Assembly (NCBI RefSeq): GCF_009861525.1 | Contig: NZ_WVHL01000002.1 | Coordinates: 647,400 to 711,399, forward strand | Source of the DNA: Pseudomonas sp. LD120 | GTDB taxonomy: Bacteria; Pseudomonadota; Gammaproteobacteria; Pseudomonadales; Pseudomonadaceae | Length of the DNA: 64,000 nucleotides | Direction of reading: 5' to 3' | Shown: one piece after another, positions 19,418 through 28,615 of the stretch | Numbering within the stretch: the stretch's first letter is position 1 | Layout of the letters: every line of letters starts with the position of its first letter | The notes under the pieces: generated by a model | Told to the model about the DNA's origin: nothing | The model's input: only the letters and a program-made list of their open reading frames with translations | The model's database searches: none | Translations under genes and position numbers: made by a program

Positions 19418-21505
19418 TCAGTTCTCGCTGGCGGCCAGGGCACTGTGCGCCCGCTGGCTGACAAAACCGGGGATCTGCTCCCCCGGCAGGGACTTGCTGT
19501 AGTACCAGCCCTGAATGATCAGCTCCGAGCTCGATTGCAGAAAGTCCAGTTGCTCGCGGGTTTCCACCCCTTCCACCACCACCTTGAGCTTGAGGGTCTC
19601 GCAAAAGCGCAACAGACCGTTGAGCACCTGGGCGCCCTTGGGCTCGCGCTGGGCCAGGACGAAGCTGCGGTCGATCTTGATCCCGTCCACCGGAAACTGG
19701 TGCAGGTAGCTCAAGGCGGAAAAACCGGTGCCGAAGTCATCGATGTAGACCCGCGCGCCCAGGGCATGCAGCTTGCCGATCCATTGCTGGGTCAGCAGCG
19801 CATCGCCCACCAGCGCGTCCTCGGTGATCTCCACCGAAACCTGACCCTGGGCCCTGGCGAGAATCTCCAGCAGACGCCGACCATGCTCCACCGAAGCCAG
19901 GGTGGCACTGGAGATATTGATGGTGATGGGCAGTTGGAAGCCGATATTGCTCCAGGCCAGGTGCTGGCGCACCGCCTGGGAGGCGACCCAGAAATCCACC
20001 TCGGGCATCAGCCCGGCCTGCCCCAGCCATTGCAACAGCTCCCAGGGCGACTGCACCGCCCCCTCGCCATCCCGGGCGCGGATCAGCGCCTCGCAGCCGG
20101 TGCACAGGCCACTGTCCTTGGCCACCTGAGGCTGGTACTCCAGGTGAAAGTCGTAGCCGCTCAGTTGCTGGATCCGCGCCAGTTGCAGGGACTGCTGCGC
20201 GGCCTGTCGGTAGGCCGCCACCATCGGGTCCAGTTCGAACAGCCTGCCGCGCTCCTCCAGGCCACGGAAGGTGGTGTCGAAAGTTTTCAGGTAGACCTGC
20301 CCGGCGCCTTCGCCCTGGCGCTGGATACTGCGCACATAAGGCAGGTAGATCAGGGTGCCGATCCCCAGCAACAGCAGTTGCAGAAGCACCGCGCCCCAGT
20401 CGCCCTGGGTGCTCAGGTAAGCATTGAGCAGCACCGGTGAGGTAAAGGGCACGCTGACCAGGGCCGGGCTGACCCAGCCCAGTTGCACCACCAGCAGGGC
20501 CAGGCAGGCATTGACCATGGGCACCAGCATGAACGGCACCAGCAGGCGCGGATTGAGGATGATCGGCAGGCCGAACAGCAGCAGTTCGTTGACGTTGAAC
20601 AGCGACAGCGCCAGGCTCGCCATGGCCAGCAGGCGCATGGAACGATTGCGGGAAAAGCCGAGGATCGCCAGCACCAGGGCCAGGGATCCGCCGGAACCGC
20701 CGATGAAGGCGAAACAGCCCAGCAAGCCACTGTTGAGGGCATAGCGCAGGGGCTCTCCGGCGGCATGATCGGCGGCATTGAGCGCCACCGCCTGATCCAG
20801 CACCTCGATCAAGGGCTGCATGGCGTAGGTGCCGTGGATGCCGAAGAACCACAGCAGGGAATTGGTCGAGGTCAGGAGAATCGCTTTGAGGTAGGGATGA
20901 TCCAGGCTGTCGATGTCGAACGGGCGCGGGATGTAGGCAAAGTCGTGGACCTGTAACAGCAGTTGCAGCACCGCCACCAGCGCCAGGCAGGTCAGCCCCC
21001 CCGGCAGCACCATATTGATGGTGCCCTTGAGGTTGTGCCCCACCAGGCCTTCGTCCACCAGCCGGGTCCAGCGTCGGCGGTGCAGCCAGGCCATGGTCGG
21101 GACATTGACCAGGGGCGAGGCGATGGCGATGAACAGCACCAAGGTCGCCGCCGCCAGCGGATAGTCCCGCAGCAGGTAGATGGCGATCACCACATGGGCC
21201 AGGCAGAGAAAGGCCACCGGCAGTCGGGGCAGGCGGTGCTGGATCGCCAGCATGTAGCCGATGGACGCCGCCACCAGCAGGGGAATGATCGAACTGATGC
21301 GCTGGTGCAGCCCGGTCAGCAAGTCCACCAGGGAGCCGGGGGCGCCCAGGGCCTGGGCGCATTGCGCGAGGATCAGGAACAGTGCCGAAACCAGCAGGCA
21401 AGGCAATAGCCAGAGCAGGCCTTCGCGAATCGAGCGCAACGACTCGGCGCCCGCCAGTAACGCCAGGCGGTGGGTGAAAAACAGCTTGAACCCCAGTTGC
21501 CGCAT
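19418..21505 (-). CDS. PTS EIIC-like membrane domain fused to an EAL phosphodiesterase domain
   Basis: 695 residues. The first ~440 form a polytopic domain like the IIC component of lactose/cellobiose-type phosphotransferase permeases: repeated hydrophobic segments, the IIC signature GIHGTY and FNVNELLLFGLPIILNP. No EIIA or EIIB domain is present or encoded nearby. A cytosolic linker leads to an EAL domain (about 453-690) with an apparently complete catalytic set: E472 in CEALIRA, N in TINISS, E in VEITED, DDFGTG at 589-594, K in IKIDRSF and E in VEGVET. It is therefore likely to hydrolyse cyclic-di-GMP under control of a sugar-binding or transport-like sensor. The start at 21505 follows a strong GGAG-containing site; an upstream extension lacks membrane-domain character. 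Confidence 0.88.
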   Translation of the reverse strand: MRQLGFKLFFTHRLALLAGAESLRSIREGLLWLLPCLLVSALFLILAQCAQALGAPGSLVDLLTGLHQRISSIIPLLVAASIGYMLAIQHRLPRLPVAFLCLAHVVIAIYLLRDYPLAAATLVLFIAIASPLVNVPTMAWLHRRRWTRLVDEGLVGHNLKGTINMVLPGGLTCLALVAVLQLLLQVHDFAYIPRPFDIDSLDHPYLKAILLTSTNSLLWFFGIHGTYAMQPLIEVLDQAVALNAADHAAGEPLRYALNSGLLGCFAFIGGSGGSLALVLAILGFSRNRSMRLLAMASLALSLFNVNELLLFGLPIILNPRLLVPFMLVPMVNACLALLVVQLGWVSPALVSVPFTSPVLLNAYLSTQGDWGAVLLQLLLLGIGTLIYLPYVRSIQRQGEGAGQVYLKTFDTTFRGLEERGRLFELDPMVAAYRQAAQQSLQLARIQQLSGYDFHLEYQPQVAKDSGLCTGCEALIRARDGEGAVQSPWELLQWLGQAGLMPEVDFWVASQAVRQHLAWSNIGFQLPITINISSATLASVEHGRRLLEILARAQGQVSVEITEDALVGDALLTQQWIGKLHALGARVYIDDFGTGFSALSYLHQFPVDGIKIDRSFVLAQREPKGAQVLNGLLRFCETLKLKVVVEGVETREQLDFLQSSSELIIQGWYYSKSLPGEQIPGFVSQRAHSALAASEN

Positions 21506-21706
21506 CGGCCTCTCCCCCTCTGCCACCGCACGTCCGTCCCCTGCAGACGGCCCCCGCCACAGCCGCCCAGCGTCTGGCGGCGCCGTGGAGCAAACAGGGG
21601 GTGCAGGCGAAGATACCACTGTAGAAACCCTGGTCGGCAAGCACTCGATGGCACTGCCTTGAGTGTTTTATCGCCCCTGTGTCGCCAGCCTTGAGCCCGA
21701 AGCCGC

Positions 21707-21740
21707 GCCGTTGTGCCGGGCCGCATCCCGGCACAACGGC
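21707..21740. repeat. Perfect 14-base stem-loop
   Basis: GCCGTTGTGCCGGG and its exact complement flank a six-base loop. No T-run follows on either side. It lies between the divergent EIIC-EAL gene and the sigma/receptor scar and could be a leftover terminator or a repeat element. Confidence 0.6.
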
Positions 21741-21757
21741 GAATCAATATCATTTGC
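21739..21757 (+). promoter_or_regulatory. Fur-box-like site
   Basis: On the minus strand this reads GCAAATGATATTGATTCGC, matching about 13 of 19 positions of the Fur consensus. It lies about 75 bases before the remnant of an iron-type ECF sigma factor, as expected for an iron-starvation promoter. Confidence 0.45.
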
Positions 21758-21829
21758 AGCGTACCAGGGGTTTGGGGGTCGTCACGATCGATTCGTATTG
21801 GCAGCGCCGCCCGCCACCGGACCACACCC

Positions 21830-22225
21830 TTGCCTTCCACGCTGCCCGCCAGCCCCGCTCTGGTCCATAACCTCTATGACGCTCATCACCCCTGGCTCTA
21901 TGAATTGTTGCGGCGCCGCCTGAACCACACCTGGGACCGCCTGACCCTGGGCGGCGGGGTCAACTGGCAGAGCCGATTCTTCGGCAGGGTCTACCCGCCC
22001 GATCCGAACGATGCGGTCAATGACGGGCATGACTCGCGCATCGTCCAGGACGGCGACTTCCTGGTGGACGCCATGGCCCGCTAGCAGTTCAACCAGCACC
22101 TATGCTCGACCCTGAACGTGAAGAACCTCTTCGACAAGCAGTACCACACCGGCATCGGCAACTTCGGCACCGGTTTCTATGGCGAACCGCGCAGCCTGCA
22201 ACTGGCCACCCGCTGGGACTTCTGA
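21830..22225 (+). pseudogene. Deletion scar: ECF sigma factor start fused to TonB-dependent receptor end
   Basis: One open frame joins two unrelated families. From the TTG at 21830 it reads LPSTLPASPALVHNLYDAHH then PWLYELLRRRL, which resembles the first 30 residues of FecI/FpvI-type ECF sigma factors. From about 21922 it becomes the C-terminus of a siderophore receptor (WDRLTLGGGVNWQSRFFGRV, later NVKNLFDKQY, ending LATRWDF). The receptor part has an in-frame TAG at 22082 where family members probably have tyrosine. A sigma-antisigma-receptor operon is thus inferred to have lost everything between these points. A Fur-like box remains upstream. No product is expected. Confidence 0.75.
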
Positions 22226-22308
22226 GCACGCCGATCCACGGTCGCGCTGCCCGGCAGCGGGTTGACTACGCTTGAGCCAGCGTGATCAACCCGCAGAGGA
22301 CCGACGCC

Positions 22309-22812
22309 ATGCTACGTATCCAGACCATCACCCCGTGCCTGTGGTTCGACCACCAGGCACACGAGGCGGCACAGTTCTACTGCTCGGTCTTCGAACAATC
22401 GCACATCACCCACATCAGCCACTACGGCAAGGCCGGCTTCGACATTCACAGGCGCCCCGAGGGCTCGGTGATGAGCGTGCTGTTCGAGCTCGACGGCCAG
22501 GGTTTCACCGCCCTCAACGGTGGCCCGCTGTTCACCTTCAATGAAGCCATCTCCCTGCAAGTGCATTGCCGCAGCCAGACCGAGTTGGATCACTACTGGA
22601 ACGCCCTGGGTTTTGGCGGCCCGCCAGAGGCGCAGCAATGCGGCTGGCTCAAGGACCGCTTCGGGCTGTCCTGGCAGATCGTGCCGCAGTGCCTCACGCC
22701 GATGATCTGCGACCCCGACCCAGCCCGTTCGCAACGGGTGATGCAGGCCCTGCTGGGGATGAAAAAACTCGATATCGCGACGCTGCAGCGCGCCTTCGAC
22801 GGCCAGAGCTAA
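22309..22812 (+). CDS. VOC-superfamily (PhnB / 3-demethylubiquinone methyltransferase-like) protein
   Basis: 167-residue protein of the glyoxalase/VOC fold in the subgroup labelled PhnB or 3-dmu-9_3-mt. Features are ITPCLWFDHQAHEAAQFY at the N-terminus, FELDGQGFTALNGGPLFTF in the middle, and CGWLKDRFGLSWQIVP before the C-terminus. The methyltransferase name of the family is historical and no SAM site is visible; the true activity is unknown. The ATG at 22309 has AGAGGA eight bases upstream. It precedes an AraC regulator by 36 bases on the same strand, so the two may be co-transcribed. Confidence 0.88.
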   Translation: MLRIQTITPCLWFDHQAHEAAQFYCSVFEQSHITHISHYGKAGFDIHRRPEGSVMSVLFELDGQGFTALNGGPLFTFNEAISLQVHCRSQTELDHYWNALGFGGPPEAQQCGWLKDRFGLSWQIVPQCLTPMICDPDPARSQRVMQALLGMKKLDIATLQRAFDGQS

Positions 22813-22848
22813 TACAATCGCGCCAGCTTTCGCAGACGGACAACCTCA

Positions 22849-23682
22849 ATGAAGCCTGCCCTCACCGCCGACCAGGAACCGCAGTTCTGGCGCGACCCTG
22901 CCCTGCCGTTCATCGAAGCCCGCTCCATCGCCGATGGCCGCAAGGTCTGCTACAGCCGCCATGCCCACCAACAGTTCTCCATCGGCAGCATCACCGCGGG
23001 TGTCAGCACCTACCTCAGCGGCCACTCGCAGTGGCGGGTCAGCCGCGGCACCGTGGTGCTGATGAACCCGGGGGTGGTGCACGCCTGCAACCCGATCGAC
23101 GATCAACCCTGGTCCTATCGCATGCTGTATGTCGACACACCCTGGCTGACCGCCCTGCAGCACGACCTGGGTTTTTGCGCCGAACTGGGCTTTCGTCCGT
23201 TTCGCGAGACCCACAGCCGCGACCCGCAGCTGTTCGCCGAACTGGAGCAGTTGTACCGGACCCTGGTGGCCGCCGAAGCCGAGCCGCTGCTCAAGCACAG
23301 CGCCGTGGTGAGTTTTTTCAGCGACCTGCAGCAGCGCCTGAACCCCACCGAGGCGCCGGCCCGGGGCGACAACCGCAAACTGCAGGAAGCCGCCGACTAC
23401 ATCCGCCAGCATTGCACCCAGGCCCTGAGCCTGGAAGACCTGTGCCAGGCGGCGCAGCTGTCACCGTCCTACCTGATCCGCGCCTTCAAGCAGCAGTTCG
23501 GCATGCCGCCCCACGCCTATCTGGTGAACCAGCGGGTGCAGTTCGCCCAGACCCGCCTGCGCAGCGGGGCGCCGATCGCCGAGGTGGCACTGGAGGCCGG
23601 CTTTGCCGATCAGGCGCATTTCCAGCGCGCCTTCAAACAGCACTTGGCGGCCACGCCCGGTCAGTACCGCGGCCAGCGCTAG
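22849..23682 (+). CDS. AraC-family transcriptional regulator
   Basis: 277 residues. An N-terminal AraC-type cupin (about 15-165, with HAHQQFSIGSITAGVSTY and MNPGVVHACNP) precedes two helix-turn-helix motifs in the C-terminal 100 residues (LSLEDLCQAAQLSPSYLIRA and APIAEVALEAGFADQAHFQR, ending FKQHLAATPGQYR). This architecture fits regulators that sense amino acids or small metabolites. The adjacent convergent gene encodes a LysE exporter, overlapping by four bases, and is a plausible target, although regulated exporters are usually divergent. Confidence 0.9.
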   Translation: MKPALTADQEPQFWRDPALPFIEARSIADGRKVCYSRHAHQQFSIGSITAGVSTYLSGHSQWRVSRGTVVLMNPGVVHACNPIDDQPWSYRMLYVDTPWLTALQHDLGFCAELGFRPFRETHSRDPQLFAELEQLYRTLVAAEAEPLLKHSAVVSFFSDLQQRLNPTEAPARGDNRKLQEAADYIRQHCTQALSLEDLCQAAQLSPSYLIRAFKQQFGMPPHAYLVNQRVQFAQTRLRSGAPIAEVALEAGFADQAHFQRAFKQHLAATPGQYRGQR

Positions 23683-24263
23683 AACAGCAGATAAGCCGCG
23701 CTGGCAGCCAGCAACGCCGCCATGCTGCGGTTGAACAGGCGCACCCCCGGCGGATGACTCAGGTAGTGCCGCAGGCAACTGCCGACATAAGCCCAGCAGG
23801 CAATCGACAGGTAGCAGATCACCAGATACACCACGGTAAACAGCCACACCTGGCGCAGCTCGCCGTCGGCGGCAAAGGCCCCCATGCCGGCCACGCAGGC
23901 CAGCCACGCCTTGGGGTTGAGCCACTGCATCAGCGCGCCATACCAGGCCGAAGGTGCCCGCGCTTGACCCTGGGTGTCGAGCCGGCCATCGTCGCTGGCC
24001 AGTTTCCAGGCCATGAACAGCAGGAAGGCCACGCCAAACAGGCGAATGCCCTGGGTCAGGATCGGCCACTGGCGCAGCAGTTCGTGCAGCCCCAGGCCGA
24101 TCAGCACCAGCAACCCGACGAAGCCCAGGGTGGCTCCGGTCACATGGCGCAAGCTGGTCCTGAAGCCGAACCGTGCGCCACTGCTGAGGGCGACGATATT
24201 CACCGGCCCGGGGGTAATGGATGCCGCCAGGGCAAACGCCGCCATGGAAAACACTATGCTCAT
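23679..24263 (-). CDS. LysE-family amino-acid exporter
   Basis: 194-residue inner-membrane protein with about six hydrophobic segments. The family motif SITPGPVNIVALSSGARFGF lies at residues ~14-33, followed by GATLGFVGLL and WLNPKAWL. It belongs to the LysE/ArgO/RhtB superfamily, which exports amino acids. The start at 24263 has AGAGG seven bases upstream. Convergent with the AraC gene. Confidence 0.88.
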   Translation of the reverse strand: MSIVFSMAAFALAASITPGPVNIVALSSGARFGFRTSLRHVTGATLGFVGLLVLIGLGLHELLRQWPILTQGIRLFGVAFLLFMAWKLASDDGRLDTQGQARAPSAWYGALMQWLNPKAWLACVAGMGAFAADGELRQVWLFTVVYLVICYLSIACWAYVGSCLRHYLSHPPGVRLFNRSMAALLAASAAYLLF

Positions 24264-24352
24264 CTCTTGCCTCTCGTGTCTGGGTGGAATCAACCGCAGG
24301 ACACGTTAGGCAAGCGCGCGGCGCGCGTATTGAAGAAAACCACCCTCTGCGC

Positions 24353-24685
24353 CTAAGGCTGCAGCTGATTCAGGTCGCAATACTGCTCCCACTCCATATC
24401 GACCATTTCGGCAATTTCCCGATGCACACTGAGGGTCATCCGGTTCAGTTCCTGAGGCGTTCGAGCAATGAAAGACAACGCCAATTCCCAAGTGCCCATG
24501 CCCCGCACGCGGGCTTCCTCGTCAAACAGGCGACTGACGTACTGGATTTGCAGATCGCTTAACTCCGCAGGCTGCCAGCCATGACCCGACGGCTGCCCCA
24601 GTTCCAACTGTTCAACCAGTTCCGGACGTTCGGAAAGGTAAAGCATCAACGCTTGCTGATAGCTAAGTTCAGAGATCGCCATCAT
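24353..24685 (-). CDS. Small cytosolic protein, DUF6388-like
   Basis: 110 residues, acidic and predicted helical, without signal or membrane segments. The pattern ALMLYLSERPELVEQL, then GTWELALSFIARTPQELNRM and HREIAEMVDMEWEQYCDLN resembles a Pseudomonas family I recall as DUF6388, of unknown function. GGAG lies five bases before the first ATG. It lies 55 bases downstream of cheV on the same strand and may share its transcript. Confidence 0.7.
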   Translation of the reverse strand: MMAISELSYQQALMLYLSERPELVEQLELGQPSGHGWQPAELSDLQIQYVSRLFDEEARVRGMGTWELALSFIARTPQELNRMTLSVHREIAEMVDMEWEQYCDLNQLQP

Positions 24686-24740
24686 TCATACTCCAATCTT
24701 GTTGTTGCCGGCTCCCAGGTTTGTGCTCAAGGCCTTCGGC

Positions 24741-25673
24741 TCACGCCGGCGTCAGGCTGGCAATCCGCTCCACCACACGCCCGGCCAGATCGTCTGGACG
24801 AAACTTGGCGAGAAAATCATCGGCGCCGACCTTCTTCACCATGGCCTGGTTGAAGGCCCCGGACAGCGAGGTATGCAGCACGATGTAGAACGGCCGCATG
24901 CGCGGGTCATTGCGCACTTCGGCGGTGAGGGTATAACCATCCATCTCCGGCATCTCGATGTCGGAGATCATCATCAGAAACTCCTCCTCGGGTTTCTTGC
25001 CCTCATCCAGCAGGGCCCGCAGGTACTCCAAGGCCTGGCGCCCGTCGTTCAGCGACACCACCTCCACCCCGACGCTCTCCAGGCAACGAGTGACCTGCTT
25101 GCGCGCCACGGCCGAGTCATCCACTGTCAGCACCCGCCAATGAGCCGCGGCGGCACGGGCTTGCGCCGGAATCACGCCCTGGGAGATTTCCTCACTGACC
25201 GGTGACACTTCCGCCAGGACCTTCTCGACATCAATGATCTCCACCAATTGTTCGGCGACCCGGGTCACCGCTGTCAGGTAGTTGTCCAAACCACTGCCTT
25301 TGGGCGGCGGATGAATTTCCTCCCAGTTCAGGTTGACGATATGTTCCACCTCACTGACCAGAAAACCCTGAGTCTTGTTGTTGTATTCAGTGATGATGAC
25401 GTAGGCCGCTTCTTTGTCCTCAACCCCTGGCAGCCCAGTGGCCAAGGCCAGATCAAGTATCGGAATAGAGCTGCCGCGTATTGTCGCCACGCCACACACC
25501 ACCGCATGGGACTTGGGCAGCAAGTTTAACTTGGGACACTTGAGAACCTCTCGCACTTTAAATACGTTGATGCCATACAACTGCGACTCATTAAAACGGA
25601 ATAATAATAATTCCAAACGGTTCTGCCCGGCCAACTGCGTTCGACTATTAACCGTCTCCATCACACTGGACAT
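24741..25673 (-). CDS. cheV: CheV-type chemotaxis coupling protein (CheW-receiver)
   Basis: 310 residues. An N-terminal CheW domain (about 20-160) couples chemoreceptors to CheA; VREVLKCPKLNLLPKS and GVATIRGSSIPILDLA are the typical segments. A C-terminal receiver (about 180-305) has the acidic pair in LTVDDSA, phospho-acceptor D238 in SDIEMPEMDG and a distal KFRPDD. Phosphorylation is thought to tune receptor coupling or act as a phosphate sink. The start at 25673 has GGGAG five bases upstream. An Aer-like receptor lies immediately upstream on the same strand, a plausible partner. Confidence 0.92.
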   Translation of the reverse strand: MSSVMETVNSRTQLAGQNRLELLLFRFNESQLYGINVFKVREVLKCPKLNLLPKSHAVVCGVATIRGSSIPILDLALATGLPGVEDKEAAYVIITEYNNKTQGFLVSEVEHIVNLNWEEIHPPPKGSGLDNYLTAVTRVAEQLVEIIDVEKVLAEVSPVSEEISQGVIPAQARAAAAHWRVLTVDDSAVARKQVTRCLESVGVEVVSLNDGRQALEYLRALLDEGKKPEEEFLMMISDIEMPEMDGYTLTAEVRNDPRMRPFYIVLHTSLSGAFNQAMVKKVGADDFLAKFRPDDLAGRVVERIASLTPA

Positions 25674-25741
25674 ACGCACTCCCACACTGATCAATCAGAT
25701 CAACCGGCTATAAATTAAGAGTTGCTGATTGCCGCTGGCGA

Positions 25742-27307
25742 TCAACTATTAAATCGCATGACCAGGGCATTAAGTTCGTGGGCGGTGGATTCAAGATCGC
25801 CCCCCACCGACGATGAATGCACGGCAATGTCCGCGTTTTGATCCGATACCCGGGCAATGTTGGTGATTTGCTGGGAAATTTCTTCGGCCACATGAGCTTG
25901 CTGCTCCGAAGCGGCCGCCATCTGTTGGCTCATCTGATGAATGCGCTCCACCGCCGAGTTGATCCCGTTCAGCGCGTCCTGAGTGCTGATCACCTGGGCC
26001 ACGCCGGAGCGCGCCTCGATGCTGCCCTGACGAGCCACTTCGACGGCTTGGGAGGCCACTTCCTGCAAGGTAACGATGATCCGCTGAATGCTCTGGGTGG
26101 ATTCCTGGGTCTTGGACGCCAAGGCCCGCACCTCGTCGGCCACCACCGCAAAACCACGACCTTGCTCGCCGGCCCGGGCGGCCTCGATGGCGGCATTGAG
26201 CGCCAGCAGATTGGTCTGCTCGGCGATCGAGCGGATCATGTTCGCCGCCTGCTGGATGGACTGGGTTTCCTGGGCCAGGCCTTCCACCGATTGACTGACC
26301 GCATCCACGGTGTCGGCAAGCTTTTCGATCACCGCGCGGGTTTTCTGCGCCTCGTCGGAGCCCACCTGGGTCAGGTTGTTGACCTGATCGGCCGCCGACG
26401 CGGTGTCGTGGATATGCACCGACACTTCAGAAATCGACGAAGCCATCTGGTTCATCGCGGTGGCCGCCATGTCGGCTTCGTCCCGCTGCTTACCCAGCAC
26501 CAACTCCGCCTGGGCCGACAGGCTCTTACTGGTGGAAGCCAGCGACGCCGCCTGGTTGGCGTAATCCCCCAGGCGACTGAGGGCAGTGCGGATTTTTGCC
26601 GACTCGCTGATCAGGATCATCTGCAACTGCGCCGCGAGACCCTGTTCATCGGTGTAGGTTCGGGCAATCAGTTCACTGTCGAAGCTGCCCAGGGACACCG
26701 AACTGATGCGCCCCAGCATCTGCCGTGTGCGGTAGGCGGCATAGGCTTGCACCGCGAAATAACCAGACACCGCCGCCCCCAGCGCGGCCCAAGGCCCGCC
26801 CAGCCAATAGGCCGTCGCGCTGACGGCCAGGCCCAGCAGCGGCGGCAAGGCGAACGCACAGACCGTGGCCACCCGGTGACGCCACGGCAAAGCCAGGTTA
26901 TCGCTGCGCATGCGCTGATACAGCTGGGTAGCCCGCTCCACCTGTTCACGCTCGGGCTTGACCCGGACCGATTCGTAGCCCGCAATCACGCCCTTGCTGA
27001 AGATCGGCGTAACGTAGGCGTTGACCCAGTAGTGGTCGCCGTTATTGCAGCGATTCTTGACGATGCCCATCCAGCTCTTACCGTCTTTGAGGTAGGACCA
27101 CATGTGGGCGAACACCGCTTCGGGCATGTCCGGATGACGCACAATGTTATGCGGGCTGCCGATCAGTTGTTCTCGGCTGAAACCACTGACCGCGACAAAT
27201 TCATCGTTGCAGTAAGTGATCTTGCCGCGAACATCAGTGGCTGAAATAAGCCGTTGCTCTGTAGGGAAAACCAATTCACGCTGAGTCACCGGGAGATTGT
27301 TTTTCAA
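25742..27307 (-). CDS. aer: Aer-like PAS chemoreceptor, TTG start
   Basis: 521 residues. An N-terminal PAS domain (about 10-120) has [20 protein letters not shown] and [17 protein letters not shown], the pattern of FAD-binding aerotaxis PAS domains. Two closely spaced membrane segments (about 147-195) lack a periplasmic sensor between them, as in Aer. The signalling domain ends in the conserved methyl-accepting hairpin tip ([20 protein letters not shown]). Translation probably starts at TTG with GAGG eight bases upstream; no ATG precedes the PAS domain. It likely senses redox or oxygen and feeds the chemotaxis pathway with the adjacent CheV. Confidence 0.9.
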   Translation of the reverse strand: MKNNLPVTQRELVFPTEQRLISATDVRGKITYCNDEFVAVSGFSREQLIGSPHNIVRHPDMPEAVFAHMWSYLKDGKSWMGIVKNRCNNGDHYWVNAYVTPIFSKGVIAGYESVRVKPEREQVERATQLYQRMRSDNLALPWRHRVATVCAFALPPLLGLAVSATAYWLGGPWAALGAAVSGYFAVQAYAAYRTRQMLGRISSVSLGSFDSELIARTYTDEQGLAAQLQMILISESAKIRTALSRLGDYANQAASLASTSKSLSAQAELVLGKQRDEADMAATAMNQMASSISEVSVHIHDTASAADQVNNLTQVGSDEAQKTRAVIEKLADTVDAVSQSVEGLAQETQSIQQAANMIRSIAEQTNLLALNAAIEAARAGEQGRGFAVVADEVRALASKTQESTQSIQRIIVTLQEVASQAVEVARQGSIEARSGVAQVISTQDALNGINSAVERIHQMSQQMAAASEQQAHVAEEISQQITNIARVSDQNADIAVHSSSVGGDLESTAHELNALVMRFNS

Positions 27308-27974
27308 CTGAAAAACCTCGCAGAAAAATAATTAATTGCCATTCATTATCAAATAACAACTTTCGCATCCTGCGATAACCCGAAGACTTCCTCTGCCACC
27401 TGCAGAACTTTCCGGAGCCAAAACAATTATTACAAATGGCCACCACGCATCCAGTCGACTTAAGTCTAGATTCAAGCCGTAATAACGTTGTGAAAAATTT
27501 ATCAAACCCCGCCACTTAAATCGCGAACAGAAAAAGACCCTGACCCGAATCAACGCTTAGTCAGATAATAAAAAGCAAGCTTTTCAATTACTGAGAAGCA
27601 TTCTTTAAAGCGCACTTTTTCTCACTGGTAAAATCCACGTTGTGAATAGGCTACACACACTCATCAAACACTGATCGTTCAACAGGCACAGATGTTTTCG
27701 CCAAACCTTCAATACGAATCAAGCCCCATAGATCGCTCTCGCACAGCCACGGCAGCATTGCGCACCAACACAGGCTGCCTGGATCGCCCACTGGACGCGC
27801 CACGGCAGTGCACCTGACGGCTCATGTGGACGGCACTCAGCACCGCTGACCTGCCGCCGCCTGAAACCTGCCATCACTTTATTTTGCCCACGCTGCATCC
27901 AGATCCTGCTCTGGCGGGTAGTACTCATAGCAGCCCATAAAACTGCTGAGTCGATCCCTCAATGGAGAATCACC
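27308..27974. other. AT-rich gene-poor gap
   Basis: 667 bases between divergent aer and the DUF3455 gene. Much of 27308-27720 is clearly AT-richer than the flanks. It should hold the promoters for both genes. I saw no gene, tRNA or strong terminator. A short palindrome (AAAAGCAAGCTTTT) lies near 27571. Confidence 0.5.
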
Positions 27975-28514
27975 ATGCACGCTAAACAACGCTTTCTCTG
28001 CCTCAGCGCAACCTTCGCCATCACTTGCCTGGGCGCCCTGCCTGGGGTGCAGGCACAGAGCATGCTTCCTGAAAACATCAAAGTGCCGGACGGGCACAAA
28101 GTGGCCCTGGAAACCGTCGGCACCGGTGAAATCATCTACGAATGCCGAGACAAGGCGAATGCCCCGGGCCAGACCGAGTGGTCCTTCGTCGGTCCCAAAG
28201 TGTTGCTCAGCGATCGCAGCGGCAAAGCGGTGGGCGACTACTTTGGTCCACCGGCCACCTGGCAGGCCAAGGACGGTTCGAAAATCACCGGCACCCAGGT
28301 GGCCGTGGCGCCCTCCGGCGCGGGCAACCTGCCCTATCAGTTGGTCAAGGCCAACCCGGCCGAAGGCAAAGGCTTGATGAGCGGCATCAGCTACGTCCAG
28401 CGCGTGGCCCTCAAGGGTGGCGTGGCGCCCAGCAATGCCTGTACTGCAGCCAATAAAGGCACGCGCCAAACCGTGAAGTATCAGGCTGACTATATTTTCT
28501 GGGCGGCCCGTTAA
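27975..28514 (+). CDS. Exported DUF3455-family protein
   Basis: 179 residues with a Sec signal peptide ending GVQAQS. The mature region fits DUF3455: NIKVPDGHKVALETVGTGEI, IYECR, then PKVLLSDRSGKAVGDYFGPP, ATWQAKDGSKITG and a C-terminal YQADYIFW. The biochemical role is unknown; members are predicted periplasmic or surface proteins and often sit beside ECF sigma factors. AATGGAGAATCACC precedes the ATG. An ECF sigma/anti-sigma pair follows 101 bases downstream, so it is a likely regulon member. Confidence 0.85.
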   Translation: MHAKQRFLCLSATFAITCLGALPGVQAQSMLPENIKVPDGHKVALETVGTGEIIYECRDKANAPGQTEWSFVGPKVLLSDRSGKAVGDYFGPPATWQAKDGSKITGTQVAVAPSGAGNLPYQLVKANPAEGKGLMSGISYVQRVALKGGVAPSNACTAANKGTRQTVKYQADYIFWAAR

Positions 28515-28568
28515 TCAGGGCGAAAAAGCCCCGCCCCAGACGGAGGGAACGGGTCTATGCTGCTGACA

Positions 28569-28596
28569 GCCACTGCGTCGATCCGCTCGCAGTGGC
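28569..28596 (+). repeat. Hairpin between the DUF3455 gene and the ECF sigma gene
   Basis: Perfect nine-base stem GCCACTGCG / CGCAGTGGC with a ten-base loop. It ends 19 bases before the sigma-factor start and could attenuate read-through or mask its ribosome site. Confidence 0.5.
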
Positions 28597-28615
28597 CGTC
28601 ATTTATCGCGAGTAG

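Noticed and set aside
27719..27928. Minus-strand 69-residue open frame in the AT-rich gap
   Set aside because: No ribosome site, no recognisable motif and atypical composition.
28541..28579. ECF-type autoregulatory promoter (GGAAC ... CGTC) before the sigma gene
   Set aside because: The spacing of 25 bases is too long for an ECF promoter.
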